From Bacteroidota bacterium (GTDB lineage Bacteria > Bacteroidota > Bacteroidia > Flavobacteriales > Flavobacteriaceae): DNA of 33,761 bases. Made by a program: the position numbers and the translations under genes. Location of the stretch: contig SMXJ01000111.1 in NCBI GenBank assembly GCA_004356305.1, positions 1 to 33,761 of the forward strand. Direction: 5' to 3'. Of this stretch, positions 17,160-27,382 are shown piece after piece; the first letter of the stretch is position 1, and each line of letters starts with the position of its first letter. The notes beneath the pieces are model-generated. The model was given only the letters and a program-made list of their open reading frames with translations. It had not been told where the DNA came from and did not search any database.

Positions 17160-18467
17160 CTAATTATAGATGTAATCCGGTTGCGAATCTACCATACGGT
17201 AATCCTGTTGTATATGTTCGCCTATCTCCAGTTTTACGTATAATTCTTTGGTCAATTCTTCGATTTCATATTCGGTTGATTTGAGTTTTCTAGCAATTTT
17301 GGTGTTGTCCTTTCCTTCGGAAATATATTGTAATAACTTAATTTCAAGACCGTCGAGATCATAATGCATAATTAAATTCTCCAGGTATACATCTTCCACT
17401 AGTTTTTCGGTCTTTTCACGTGCGGATAATACTTCTTGTCTTTTCAAGAAAATACGTAGTTCCGCTTGTCGAAGAATAACCTCCTCTTTGATCGCTTGCA
17501 TACGATACATGATCGCATAGGTGATAATCAACATCTCGGCAATAGCAGCGGCTTTTATATGAATAGTTTGGGTCGCTAAAAAGTCAATACCCAATTGGTT
17601 GAAGACAAAAAAGTCCAGGCAGAACAACAGAGGAATAAATGAAGCTATGGCATAAAACTTTGCAAAATTCTTTCTACTGAATAAATACACTCCCGCCAGG
17701 AAGTAAGTTCCAAGAACACCAAATAACAGACCATTTGTAATATTGATAAAGTCGGCATTCGCGGTGATCCAACCTGCGGTCAATAAAAAAGCAGCAGCTC
17801 CTAACAACGAAAGGGTGAAGTATTTTAATTTTGGTAAAAATTCGCCTAGCAATAGATATTTTGAAGCAAACAAGGCACTAAATGCAGTCGCTACGAATAA
17901 GAACAATGTTTGATTATTAAAAAGGTTCTCTGCGTTATCCAATCCGAACAATGAGAAAAGTCCATCACTAAAGAATAGTAGTAAGGACATACTCGCCAAC
18001 GTAAATGAATAGAACAAAAATGTTTTTTCTTCAAAGAGAAAGAAACATACCAGATTGAGTAAAACCAGCATCGATGCAAAGCCATAATACAATCCTTGTC
18101 TGAAAATGGTTTGAGTATCCTCGGAAGCTTCATTTCGTAACGTAGAATTTTTTTCAATCACCGTCGAAAAACTTATACCGCCTCCAGTATTATTTTTGTA
18201 GGAATTTTCTGAAAAATTAAAATTTTCGCCAAAATTCCCAAAACTTTTATCATAATAGAATGTTCCATCGACAGGGATCATATAAAGTGATGGATACAAG
18301 TAGTTGTATTGACCATTAAAGTCACCGCCGTTTTTGCCCTGAAAGGTAGAACTATCATAGGTTTGAAGGCTGATGCTATTGGTTTTGATCTCCACTCGAA
18401 CTACCTTCTTTTTTGCCTGAACATTAAGACAGAAAAGCAAGGTAAAAAGTAATAATACTGACCTCAT
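17160..18467 (-). CDS. 7TM-DISM-like membrane protein with coiled coil and C-terminal LuxR-like HTH
   Basis: Signal peptide, about seven TM helices and a coiled-coil linker, then LDGLEIKLLQYISEGKDNTKIARKLKSTEYEIEELTKELYVKLEI, which matches the GerE/LuxR HTH pattern. Confidence 0.7.
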   Translation of the reverse strand: MRSVLLLFTLLFCLNVQAKKKVVRVEIKTNSISLQTYDSSTFQGKNGGDFNGQYNYLYPSLYMIPVDGTFYYDKSFGNFGENFNFSENSYKNNTGGGISFSTVIEKNSTLRNEASEDTQTIFRQGLYYGFASMLVLLNLVCFFLFEEKTFLFYSFTLASMSLLLFFSDGLFSLFGLDNAENLFNNQTLFLFVATAFSALFASKYLLLGEFLPKLKYFTLSLLGAAAFLLTAGWITANADFINITNGLLFGVLGTYFLAGVYLFSRKNFAKFYAIASFIPLLFCLDFFVFNQLGIDFLATQTIHIKAAAIAEMLIITYAIMYRMQAIKEEVILRQAELRIFLKRQEVLSAREKTEKLVEDVYLENLIMHYDLDGLEIKLLQYISEGKDNTKIARKLKSTEYEIEELTKELYVKLEIGEHIQQDYRMVDSQPDYIYN

Positions 18468-18656
18468 TTTAAGTAGGTTTTACAAATTTGGGTAGTTCAA
18501 TATACAAAAAAATTACACTTTACCTAATTAAATTGCATTTGGTCGATATAGGCACCTTTAAACACCTAATCATTTGTAGGATAATTCTTATAAATCCAAT
18601 AAAAATTGACCGTTCATGATAGACCGCCTATTTAGTATATTTTAAGCTGTAGATTT

Positions 18657-20048
18657 TTATTCGCCTACCATGTTTTCGGGTTTTACCCATGCGTCAAATT
18701 CTGAAGCTGTGAGATAGCCCAGATTTATAGCTTCTTCTTTTAAAGTAGTGCCATTTTTATGTGCAGTATTCGCAATTTCGGCGGCTTTATGATAGCCAAT
18801 TTTCGTGTTCAAAGCAGTAACGAGCATCAATGAATTGTCCAATAATCGCTTGATTACCTCATAATTTGGTTGGATTCCTTGAACGCAATTAATATCAAAG
18901 GACACGCACGAATCGCCTAGCAGTTGTGCAGAATGTAAGATATTGGCTGCCATTAACGGTTTGAATACATTTAACTCGTAATGACCCTGCATACCACCGA
19001 TACTTATGGCTACATCGTTACCCAATACCTGGGCACATACCATGGTTAAAGCTTCACATTGAGTTGGATTTACCTTTCCGGGCATGATAGAAGAACCGGG
19101 TTCGTTAGCAGGAATAGTTATTTCTCCAATTCCGCTTCTGGGGCCACTCGCCAACATCCGGATATCATTTGCAATTTTATTCAGGGATACAGCTAATTGT
19201 TTTAATGCTCCATGCGATTCGACAAGGGCGTCGTGAGCTGCCAGAGCTTCAAATTTGTTCTCTGCGGAAATAAATGGGAGTCCCGTAAATTGGGCGATAT
19301 AGGCTGAAACTATATCCGCATATCCCTTTGGAGTGTTTATTCCCGTGCCCACTGCTGTCCCGCCTAAGGCTAATTGTGAAAGATGTTCCAGGGTGTTTTT
19401 CAGGGCTTTTATACCGTGCTTCAATTGCGCTGCATATCCGCTGAATTCCTGCCCAAGTGTTAGGGGAGTGGCATCCATCAAGTGAGTGCGTCCAATTTTA
19501 ACACAACTACTGAACTCCGTTGATTTATTTAGTAGGGTAGCCTGTAATTGTTTTACACCCGGGAGGGTCACCTCAACTATTTTCTTGTAAGCAGCAATAT
19601 GCATTCCGGTAGGAAAGGTATCGTTGGAAGATTGCGACTGGTTCACGTCGTCATTGGGCTGAAGTGTTTTCTCACCTTCGCCAATGGTTTTTCCGGCCAA
19701 TTGATGCGCCCGATTAGCGATCACCTCATTTACATTCATATTACTTTGAGTACCACTGCCGGTTTGCCAAATTACCAACGGAAATTGATCGTCGTGTTTT
19801 CCTTCCAGGATCTCATCACAAACTTTTGCGATCAAATCTCTTTTTTCTTCAGTTAAGACACCTAATTCACAATTGGTATAGGCCGCAGCTTTTTTCAGAT
19901 AAGCGAAACCATAGACCACTTCCAAAGGCATAGAAGCAGGAGCTCCAATTTTAAAGTTATTACGTGAACGTTCCGTTTGAGCGCCCCAAAGTTTATCGGA
20001 CGGTACCTGTACCTCGCCCATCGTATCTTTTTCGATCCTGAATGCCAT
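18657..20048 (-). CDS. fumC: Class II fumarate hydratase
   Basis: [51 protein letters not shown], signature [20 protein letters not shown]. Start 20048 is preferred because the ORF-track start (20072) lies in the promoter -7 element. Confidence 0.95.
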   Translation of the reverse strand: MAFRIEKDTMGEVQVPSDKLWGAQTERSRNNFKIGAPASMPLEVVYGFAYLKKAAAYTNCELGVLTEEKRDLIAKVCDEILEGKHDDQFPLVIWQTGSGTQSNMNVNEVIANRAHQLAGKTIGEGEKTLQPNDDVNQSQSSNDTFPTGMHIAAYKKIVEVTLPGVKQLQATLLNKSTEFSSCVKIGRTHLMDATPLTLGQEFSGYAAQLKHGIKALKNTLEHLSQLALGGTAVGTGINTPKGYADIVSAYIAQFTGLPFISAENKFEALAAHDALVESHGALKQLAVSLNKIANDIRMLASGPRSGIGEITIPANEPGSSIMPGKVNPTQCEALTMVCAQVLGNDVAISIGGMQGHYELNVFKPLMAANILHSAQLLGDSCVSFDINCVQGIQPNYEVIKRLLDNSLMLVTALNTKIGYHKAAEIANTAHKNGTTLKEEAINLGYLTASEFDAWVKPENMVGE

Positions 20049-20069
20049 ATGTGTTTTTCTTAGACCCTG

Positions 20070-20100
20070 CAAAGGTACGAAATCGTCTATTTGTACTCAA
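20070..20100 (-). promoter_or_regulatory. Bacteroidota-type promoter for fumC
   Basis: Minus strand TTG (20100-20098), N20, TACCTTTG (20077-20070), matching the TTG-N(17-23)-TANNTTTG consensus. Confidence 0.7.
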
Positions 20101-20143
20101 CTTCACAGCTGTTTAATTCATGTGAATAAATCGGTTGGAATTA

Positions 20144-20175
20144 TTGTTTTTTCTGAAAAATTCACTTTATCTTTG
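20144..20175 (+). promoter_or_regulatory. Bacteroidota-type promoter for the 57-aa ORF
   Basis: TTG (20144-20146), N21, TATCTTTG (20168-20175), 22 nt before ATG 20198. Confidence 0.65.
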
Positions 20176-20197
20176 CCGAAACAAAACACCCTGTATC

Positions 20198-20371
20198 ATG
20201 TTCGATTTCGGTCAATATTTGGGATTTCTTGCATTCCTGACCATTTTAACCATAGGATTTTGGTTGATGTTCTTCCTGATTGCATTTATTCCGTACTGGT
20301 TAGGAGGAACTTTGCTGGAGATTTTTAGAATGAAGCGTGAAGCCAAACGTAAGGCCAGAGAAGAATCTTGA
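20198..20371 (+). CDS. Small membrane protein (57 aa), unknown function
   Basis: MFDFGQYLGFLAFLTILTIGFWLMFFLIAFIPYWLGGTLLEIFRMKREAKRKAREES. Hydrophobic core with basic tail. Start chosen downstream of the promoter. Confidence 0.65.
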   Translation: MFDFGQYLGFLAFLTILTIGFWLMFFLIAFIPYWLGGTLLEIFRMKREAKRKAREES

Positions 20372-20419
20372 TCAATTTTTCATATTAATGTAAATAGGAG
20401 TTCAATCGAACTTCCTTTT

Positions 20420-22894
20420 TTATCCTCCAAAACCACCTTCTTCTTCAAATTCAGCTCCTCGACCGTTGCGTTGCCGTTCCTTTTTTTGGTTAAATCGATA
20501 CGTAAAATTCAAATTAATTTGTCGTTCTCTCCATTGAAATTCACTATAACTCCTAAAAGTATCAGTTAGTGTAACCGATTTTCTTTTTCTCGAGTTCAAC
20601 AGATCGCTTACACTAATACCAATAGTAGCATTGTCTTTTAGAAAGTCTTTACTTACCCCGAGGTTTATAGAAAAAATACCTTCGCTCTCCGTTTGTGAAT
20701 TGTTTCGTGGACCGCGATAAAAAGCATTGGTCTGCCATTCTATCCGAGCGGGGAGTGTCACCTTAATGCTCAATCGCGAAAACCAACTGGTATCTTCGGC
20801 ACCATAGTCTACACCATTGAAATCACCTTCGGTAACAAATCTAAATATATTTAAACTGCCGTTTAACCGCAACCATTTGGCAGCGTTAAATAGCATCCCG
20901 GCTTCAAATCCATATCGCTGATTTGTCGCCAGATTAATTGGTATACTACGTATGATCGGGATACCGTTTGAAGTCAGCTCACCGGTATCTTCACGGATGC
21001 GGGTAAACGCACCGGTCTCATATTGATAATAAACGGACGATGTTAAAGTGATTTTTTCCCAGCGATTTAGGTAGCCAAGATCAAAGGCACTAGCGTAGGC
21101 AGGATCCAGACCCGGGTTTCCTTGAAATACATTCGCTTCACTCGAACGGGATGGAAATGGATTTAAAAACCAATGTCTTGGCCGGTTGATCCTCCTGTTG
21201 TATCCGAAGGTGATATTTTCTTTTTCGTTCAATTCATAAACAAGATTTACCGTAGGAAAGAGCCCGATAAAATCCTTATCGAAGTTTATATTGAATTCAT
21301 CATTATTAGAAACATCTTCTCCCGTCACTTCACCTTTTAAAGAAGTGGATTCCATTCGAAGACCTAAAAGAAATGAAAAATCTCCAATCTTGTTACCATA
21401 TTGAGTATAAAATGCTTGTACATTTTGTTTATAGGTAAATAAATTGGATATGCTGTCATTTCTCACAAAGACTCCTGTCGTCCCCACTTCTTCCAAAAGC
21501 ACGTAGTCTGTGATCTTTTTTTCGAATTTGCCTCTATATCCGGCCTCAAATTGGGCATTTTCTCCTATGGGTCGCACGTAGTCCAATTGCGCTAAATACT
21601 CGGTATTATCTTCTTCCTCAGAAATATCTTCAGATGGAAGAATTGTGGTTATCGGGAAAGTATTTCGTTCAACGATAAATGAATTATGAGTTTCTGTGTC
21701 CCTTTCAAACTGCAGATCCGTTGTAAGCTCATGGCCTTTGTCATCAAACCTATTCGTATAATTTAATGAGATCTGATACCCAAAATCATCTTCAGTTTCA
21801 GTTTCAGTTCTTATTCTGGAAATATTTAATATGTTCTGTTCATCAAATTCATCAGTGAAATTATTTATCACATCCTCATCGGATCCTAAATGCATAAATA
21901 CGGAAGCAGTAATCGACGATTTTTCAGTGATGAAATATTCCATTCCTAAATTAGTGTTGAATCGTCTGCTAGAACGATCATACTCCCGTTCTTCAATGAC
22001 TAATGGGTTTTCTACGGTATCTGAAAAGAAATTATTTTCGAAAATAGCATTTCCGGGAGACTTCCTATATCGATACCCGGAGCTATTAAAAATATTGAAT
22101 TTTTCGGTTCTAAGATTTATATTTCCCGACAAACCAAAACTGAATGGGTTCCCAATACTCGTTAGAATAGAACCGTTTAATCCTAGTGTTTTTTCCTGTC
22201 TTAGGACAATATTTAATATACCTGCAGTACCTTCTGCATCATATCGAGCCGACGGTGAAGTGATGACCTCTATACGATCTATAGATTCGGCAGGTAGTTG
22301 CCTAAGTGCATCCGTAGATCCAAATCCCGCGAGGGCTGAAGGTCTACCATTGATCAGGATCCGAACGTTTTCATTACCTCGCAGGGCGATAGTCCCATCC
22401 AAATCTACTGTTACCGAGGGCACATTATTTAAGGCGTCTCCTATAGTAGCTCCACTAGTGGTAAGGTCTTTTCCAATATGATATATTTTTTTATCGAGGC
22501 GTATTTGTACTTCGGTAGTTTCGGCGCGTATAACGATTTCGTCTAAAATTTCAGAATCCAACGATAGTGACATAGTTGGAAGTTTGGTATTCTTAAAAAT
22601 TCTTTGATTGGTTAAGGATTTGGTCTTATAAGAAATAAACTCGAAATGAATGGTATATACACCCTTGGGAACTTCGATATTGTAATTGCCTTTAGGATCG
22701 GTGATTCCCCCTTCGATTATTTTATCATCTTTGTCTACAAACACGATGGTAGCATACTCTAGTGGTAGATTAGTGCCCTTTTCCACGACTTTTCCTGTTA
22801 CCCTAACCTTGGCCGTATTATCACTGGAATTTCCACGCTGTGCAAAAAATAACGTAGATATAAGTAGAAATAGGACGCATATGGGTAGTCTCAT
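20420..22894 (-). CDS. TonB-dependent receptor-like outer-membrane beta-barrel protein with CarboxypepD_reg-like domain
   Basis: Signal peptide, VRVTGKVVEKGTNLPLEYATIVFVD, plug (GDALNNVPSVTVDLDGTIALRGNENVRILINGRPSAL), C-terminal beta barrel. Confidence 0.9.
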   Translation of the reverse strand: MRLPICVLFLLISTLFFAQRGNSSDNTAKVRVTGKVVEKGTNLPLEYATIVFVDKDDKIIEGGITDPKGNYNIEVPKGVYTIHFEFISYKTKSLTNQRIFKNTKLPTMSLSLDSEILDEIVIRAETTEVQIRLDKKIYHIGKDLTTSGATIGDALNNVPSVTVDLDGTIALRGNENVRILINGRPSALAGFGSTDALRQLPAESIDRIEVITSPSARYDAEGTAGILNIVLRQEKTLGLNGSILTSIGNPFSFGLSGNINLRTEKFNIFNSSGYRYRKSPGNAIFENNFFSDTVENPLVIEEREYDRSSRRFNTNLGMEYFITEKSSITASVFMHLGSDEDVINNFTDEFDEQNILNISRIRTETETEDDFGYQISLNYTNRFDDKGHELTTDLQFERDTETHNSFIVERNTFPITTILPSEDISEEEDNTEYLAQLDYVRPIGENAQFEAGYRGKFEKKITDYVLLEEVGTTGVFVRNDSISNLFTYKQNVQAFYTQYGNKIGDFSFLLGLRMESTSLKGEVTGEDVSNNDEFNINFDKDFIGLFPTVNLVYELNEKENITFGYNRRINRPRHWFLNPFPSRSSEANVFQGNPGLDPAYASAFDLGYLNRWEKITLTSSVYYQYETGAFTRIREDTGELTSNGIPIIRSIPINLATNQRYGFEAGMLFNAAKWLRLNGSLNIFRFVTEGDFNGVDYGAEDTSWFSRLSIKVTLPARIEWQTNAFYRGPRNNSQTESEGIFSINLGVSKDFLKDNATIGISVSDLLNSRKRKSVTLTDTFRSYSEFQWRERQINLNFTYRFNQKKERQRNGRGAEFEEEGGFGG

Positions 22895-23033
22895 GTCAGT
22901 TCAAAGATATTTGACCACGAAAGTACATTATGGTTTGGTGACGTTTGCAAAATTTTTGTTAAAAGCGAATCGTCTATAAGAGTTCGATATTTGAAAAGAC
23001 AAAACAAGCTCTGTTATTAGATCTTAAATTTAA

Positions 23034-23381
23034 TTATAATATCTCAAAAACCCGTTCCGGTGGCCTGCCTATAACAGCCTTATCACCATTTATTACGATA
23101 GGCCGTTGCATTAATGCCGGGTACTCTATCAAAGCATTAATTATTTCTGAATCGCTTAGTTTCTTGCCGGCAAAAATACTTTTCCAGATAGCTTCATTCT
23201 GACGAACCAACTCAATGGGATTGAATTTTAAAAGTTTCAATATCTTTTTTAATTTTTCTACTGAAAGTGGCTCGTTCATATATTTTACGGATGAGAATTC
23301 ATGTTTCGAAGTTTCCAAAAAATTCAGGCACTCTCGGGATTTACTGCATCTGGGGTTGTGGTAGATCTCTATCATACTCAA
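23034..23381 (-). CDS. arsC: Arsenate reductase (ArsC/Spx family, glutaredoxin-type)
   Basis: IEIYHNPRCSKSRECLNFLE, IEYPALMQRPIVINGDKAVIGRPPERVFEIL. Confidence 0.88.
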   Translation of the reverse strand: MSMIEIYHNPRCSKSRECLNFLETSKHEFSSVKYMNEPLSVEKLKKILKLLKFNPIELVRQNEAIWKSIFAGKKLSDSEIINALIEYPALMQRPIVINGDKAVIGRPPERVFEIL

Positions 23382-23448
23382 TTGTTAATTTTTTTTATCT
23401 ATTATTTCTTTAAGTTTTAGACTTAAATGTCTGCAATTACAAGGCTAC

Positions 23449-23946
23449 TTAAATTTCTAATTCGTCAAGTTCCTGTCTATAATCATACTGCAGATCCTCG
23501 TGCAGTCCGGTGATCTTATTTTCGATCAATAAGATCTGTCGTTCATATAGATTGACCATTGCGACACTGTTTTTTATGGAAGGCTTGAAATTAATCAGAA
23601 CTTTACAAAAATAGATCAGTAGTTCTACTTCCGTTTCTTTTTTTGATGAATAGCGTATAAATTTTTTGGTCTCTCTCAGAATCTTTCGAATGCTTTTTTT
23701 TACGTAATAGAAACTAGCAGTATTTACTTCTGAAAACCGCTCTGAAATATATTCTTTAACGTGAGTGACATAGCCGGTTTCATCTTCAGCCTCAAAGAGT
23801 AAATAGGTGAGTAACTCCTTATTCTCTTTTTTAAACCGTACCAACCGAAGGCACAATGTTTTCAATTCTTCCGAAGAGCGAAATTCTAATTCTTTTTTGA
23901 TCTGGGAGACGGTGGCCGGTTTCATAAAAACAGGGATTGCTGGCAA
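23449..23946 (-). CDS. Conserved hypothetical protein
   Basis: 165-aa alpha-helical charged protein. A likely internal start is MKPATVSQIKKELEF at 23925. Confidence 0.6.
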   Translation of the reverse strand: MPAIPVFMKPATVSQIKKELEFRSSEELKTLCLRLVRFKKENKELLTYLLFEAEDETGYVTHVKEYISERFSEVNTASFYYVKKSIRKILRETKKFIRYSSKKETEVELLIYFCKVLINFKPSIKNSVAMVNLYERQILLIENKITGLHEDLQYDYRQELDELEI

Positions 23947-24117
23947 TGCCTTTACTATTGATTTAGAAGCAGCAATATACTAAATCGCCTCATGCTTTTA
24001 AGATGGTTCCATCAACTAATTACCTCTGAATATACGATTCAGTCGAAACTCCTCGCGATCTGTAAAAAGGGACCCCCAAACCTATCTTGAACGAGGAAGA
24101 GATGTCGACATACCCTA

Positions 24118-24738
24118 CTAAAGTTCAACTCCCAGATCATCCAGTTGATGTACTAGTTTTTCGGCATTCTTAAAATGAATTCCTTTGATCCCAACTGACT
24201 CACAACCTTTGATATTTTTTGCACTATCATCGATGAATAAGGCTTCATCTCTGTTGATATTGTAACGTGAGATCAATAGTTCATAAATTTCAGGAAAAGG
24301 TTTGCGCATGCCTTCTTGTCCACTTACCAGGATGCCATCGAACCATTGCAGCCATGTGAATTTTGCGATGGCTTTCGGCCAGGTTTCCGAACTCCAATTG
24401 GTAAGCGCCAGTACACGATAATCAGGATCCCCAACAAGTTTTTTTAAGATCCCCAACGTATCTTCATAAGCAAATCCCAGCATTTCTCCCCAACGGCCGT
24501 AATACATTCGAATCAATTCTTCGTATTCCGGGAACATTGTAACGCGCTCTTCGGTAGCCGTTGCAAGCGGATAACCGGCATCCTGATTTGCATTCCAGTC
24601 CCAGGCACAAATGTGATCGAGAAACCAATCCATTTTTACTCTGTCACCCCTAAATTCCTTTAAAAAAACATACTCCGGACTCCAGTCTATGAGCACACCG
24701 CCCAGGTCAAAGATAATGGTGGTGATCTTTTTTTGCAT
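24118..24738 (-). CDS. HAD family hydrolase (HAD-IA type)
   Basis: TIIFDLGGVLIDWSPEYVF, LALTNWSSETWPKA, MRKPFPEIYELLISRYNINRDEALFIDDSAKNIKGCESVG. Confidence 0.92.
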   Translation of the reverse strand: MQKKITTIIFDLGGVLIDWSPEYVFLKEFRGDRVKMDWFLDHICAWDWNANQDAGYPLATATEERVTMFPEYEELIRMYYGRWGEMLGFAYEDTLGILKKLVGDPDYRVLALTNWSSETWPKAIAKFTWLQWFDGILVSGQEGMRKPFPEIYELLISRYNINRDEALFIDDSAKNIKGCESVGIKGIHFKNAEKLVHQLDDLGVEL

Positions 24739-24749
24739 AGTGTAATTTA

Positions 24750-25829
24750 CTACTTTGGAAACAAGCTTTTATCCAAACCGGGTACAATACGCAGGGCATT
24801 CTTATAATACACCTTTTTTAAAACATCATCGGGTAGATCCAAGCCATACATGGCCCAAAAGGCATGGTATTTTTTGTGATATGGAAAATACTCATCGTCG
24901 CTTTCCAAAACCCGGAAGTAGGTTGGAAACTCTTCAGGTTTCCAGCTGTCCTTTCCGAAGAGAATTCGGTCCTGGTACTTTATGAAAAAGGCCTTTGCTT
25001 CACGTGGTTGACGGCCCAATTCAGCGATAATAGCGCCAATACCCACATTCATATTGGGTATATCATCAAGCAATTCTCCCAGTTTTCCCAAATCGTTGGC
25101 AAGCCATCCCATATGAGCGTTAATAAACGTAGTATTTGGGTTTTTTCTGAACATATTGTGCTGCTCGTCCATAAGTTGTTCCCAGGGAACAGGATTGTCC
25201 GGGCCACGTTTTCTACGGGGTCGTAGTTTAAGCTCCAGCCACCGTTCGTTATCGCCGTCAAATTCATCCCAAAAAGGCTTGGGGTCGGCTGTATGAATAA
25301 GAACCGGAATTCCCAACTCTCCACATTTAGCCCAAATAGGGTACAGGCGGACATCGTCTACCGCAACTCTTTTCCCCGCCTTATCGGTATATCGTAAACC
25401 AAGGCTTTTATATATCTTAAGCCCCCTCGCACCACTCGCAACATCTTCTTCCAACTGTGACAAGGTTTTTTCTATCCATCCTGTCACACCGATCCCGTCA
25501 AAATCTATGTTGGCAAAAACTACGAATCGATTCGAATAATTATCCTTTATATTTTGCACGCTTTTTTTTAAATCATCTCCGGAGCGTCCACTAAGGTTTA
25601 CCATGATCCTCATATTGAGAATGTCCATTGCCAAAATCACCGGCGTCAGATCCTGATTTGCCATTCGGTATTGATGTCCGTGAACATCGATAAAAGGATA
25701 TTTGGCTTTTGTAAGAATTTCACCGGGAACTACCAGGGTGGAAGCAGGGTTGTATTCTTCGAAGGTAAGATCCTGGGCAAAGGTAACCATGCTAACCAGG
25801 AAAATAAGTAGTGTTATGTTTCGATACAT
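24750..25829 (-). CDS. Secreted amidohydrolase family protein
   Basis: Signal peptide MYRNITLLIFLVSMVTFAQ, FIDVHGHQYR, IPVLIHTADPKPFWDE, TTFINAHMGWLANDL, RILFGKDSWKPEEFP. Confidence 0.85.
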   Translation of the reverse strand: MYRNITLLIFLVSMVTFAQDLTFEEYNPASTLVVPGEILTKAKYPFIDVHGHQYRMANQDLTPVILAMDILNMRIMVNLSGRSGDDLKKSVQNIKDNYSNRFVVFANIDFDGIGVTGWIEKTLSQLEEDVASGARGLKIYKSLGLRYTDKAGKRVAVDDVRLYPIWAKCGELGIPVLIHTADPKPFWDEFDGDNERWLELKLRPRRKRGPDNPVPWEQLMDEQHNMFRKNPNTTFINAHMGWLANDLGKLGELLDDIPNMNVGIGAIIAELGRQPREAKAFFIKYQDRILFGKDSWKPEEFPTYFRVLESDDEYFPYHKKYHAFWAMYGLDLPDDVLKKVYYKNALRIVPGLDKSLFPK

Positions 25830-25932
25830 AGAGTCGTTATTTATTCCGCCTTAAATGTAAAAATATGAATAGAAGCTAAGAAGGTTTTAGGATGGGTTTA
25901 ACTTATTTGACCGCTAATTCTAGGAACATCAA

Positions 25933-27040
25933 TTACAGTTCATCGGTTTTCTCACCCTGTCCCGTCATCATTAGATATGCTTTCAAAAAACCGTTGATAT
26001 CTCCATCCAAAACCGCCTCGGTATTTCCGGTTTCATGAGCTGTGCGTACATCCTTCACCAGTTTATAGGGGTGGAGCACATAGTTGCGTATTTGTGAACC
26101 CCACTCGATAGCCATTTTACCGTCCTCGATCGCATCACGTTGAGCCTGTTGTTTACGAAGTTCTATTTCATAGAGTTGTGACTTCAACATCTGCATCGCT
26201 TTTTCACGGTTTTCCAACTGAGAGCGGGTTTCAGAGTTATGTATAACGATCCCACTGGGGTGGTGGGTCAAAATAGCCTTGGTCTCAACCTTGTTGACAT
26301 TCTGTCCACCGGCACCACCACTACGGGCGAAGTCCCAGGAGATCTCGGCCGGGTTTATATCTATCTCGATGCTGTCATCTACGAGTGGATACACATATAC
26401 ACTTGCAAAACTTGTATGCCTTTTCGCGTTGCTGTCAAAAGGTGATATACGGACCAGGCGGTGGACACCGTTTTCACTTTTTAACCAACCGAAGGCGAAT
26501 TCTCCTTCTATTTCGAGGGTGACTGTTTTTATACCTGCCACGTCTCCGGCCTGATAGTTGAGCTCCTTTACTTTATAGCCGTTTTTCTCAGCCCACATCA
26601 TATACATACGCATGAGCATTTGTGCCCAGTCGCAGCTTTCGGTACCACCGGCTCCGGCTGTTATTTGAAGTACAGCGCTCAGATCGTCTCCTTCCTCGCT
26701 CAACATATTCCGGAATTCCAGTGCTTCGATAGATTCCAATGCCTGGGTGTAGCTGGCTTCGACATTTTTTGCTTCACCTTCGCCTTCTTTGAAGAATTCA
26801 TAGATCACTTCAGCATCATCGGTTAAATGAATGGCTTTTTCATAGTCCCCCACCCATTTCTTTTTGTTCCGAAGCAGCCTCATAAAAGCCTCGGCCTCTT
26901 GTGGGTTATTCCAAAAATTAGGGTCAAATGTTTTCTCCTCGTCGTTGGAGATCTCTATGCGTTTGCCTTCAACGTCAAAGATACCTCCTCAACGCATCCA
27001 GGCGATTTCTAAGATCTGTTAAGTGATCGGTTGTCATCAT
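25933..27040 (-). CDS. prfB: Peptide chain release factor 2 (programmed +1 frameshift)
   Basis: The N-terminal segment MMTTDHLTDLRNRLDALRRYL ends at an in-frame TGA (26977-26975). A +1 shift joins DVEGKRIEISNDEEKTFDPNFWNNPQEAEAFMRLLRNKKKW... to the tracked ORF. Contains GGQ (RSGGAGGQNVNKVETKAILTHHPSGI). Confidence 0.95.
26974..26989 (-). promoter_or_regulatory. RF2 programmed frameshift element
   Basis: Minus strand AGGAGG-TAT-CTT-TGA-C: internal SD-like AGGAGG (26989-26984), slippery CTT (26980-26978), stop TGA. Confidence 0.93.
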
Positions 27041-27382
27041 AATTTTGTCCGCCCTTTTACTATCACTTTGGATAAACTCCGGCGGAAATATTTGGTTAAA
27101 CACTAAGAATTTGATGTAAAAATAGAATTAAACTTTTCAAGCCGAAATAAATTTAAAGATATTTTAGTAGTTTAGATGGCTCCCCTATTTAAATCATTGT
27201 TAATTATGATAAGAAATACCTTTGAAAGTTATCCGGAGAAGTATAAGATGAGCAGAACGCAAAATTTTTCTGATGAAAACCCGATTGTGAGCTATGAATG
27301 TTCGGTTTTTAGCGACACAAAATAAAGATCGAAGTAGGAATCTTGCTTCATAAAACCTGGATAAAAAAAATAATTTCACGAC

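Noticed and set aside
21831-22481. 216-aa plus-strand ORF opposite the TonB-dependent receptor-like gene
   Set aside because: Shadow ORF of a confident outer-membrane protein gene.
23034-23381. arsC as part of an arsenic-resistance operon
   Set aside because: No arsR, arsB/acr3 or arsM next to it; ArsC-like proteins are often stand-alone in Bacteroidota.
27176-27325. 49-aa plus-strand ORF (MAPLFKSLLIMIRNTFESYPEKYKMSRTQNFSDENPIVSYECSVFSDTK)
   Set aside because: Short, no recognised family and no convincing promoter; not reported as a CDS.
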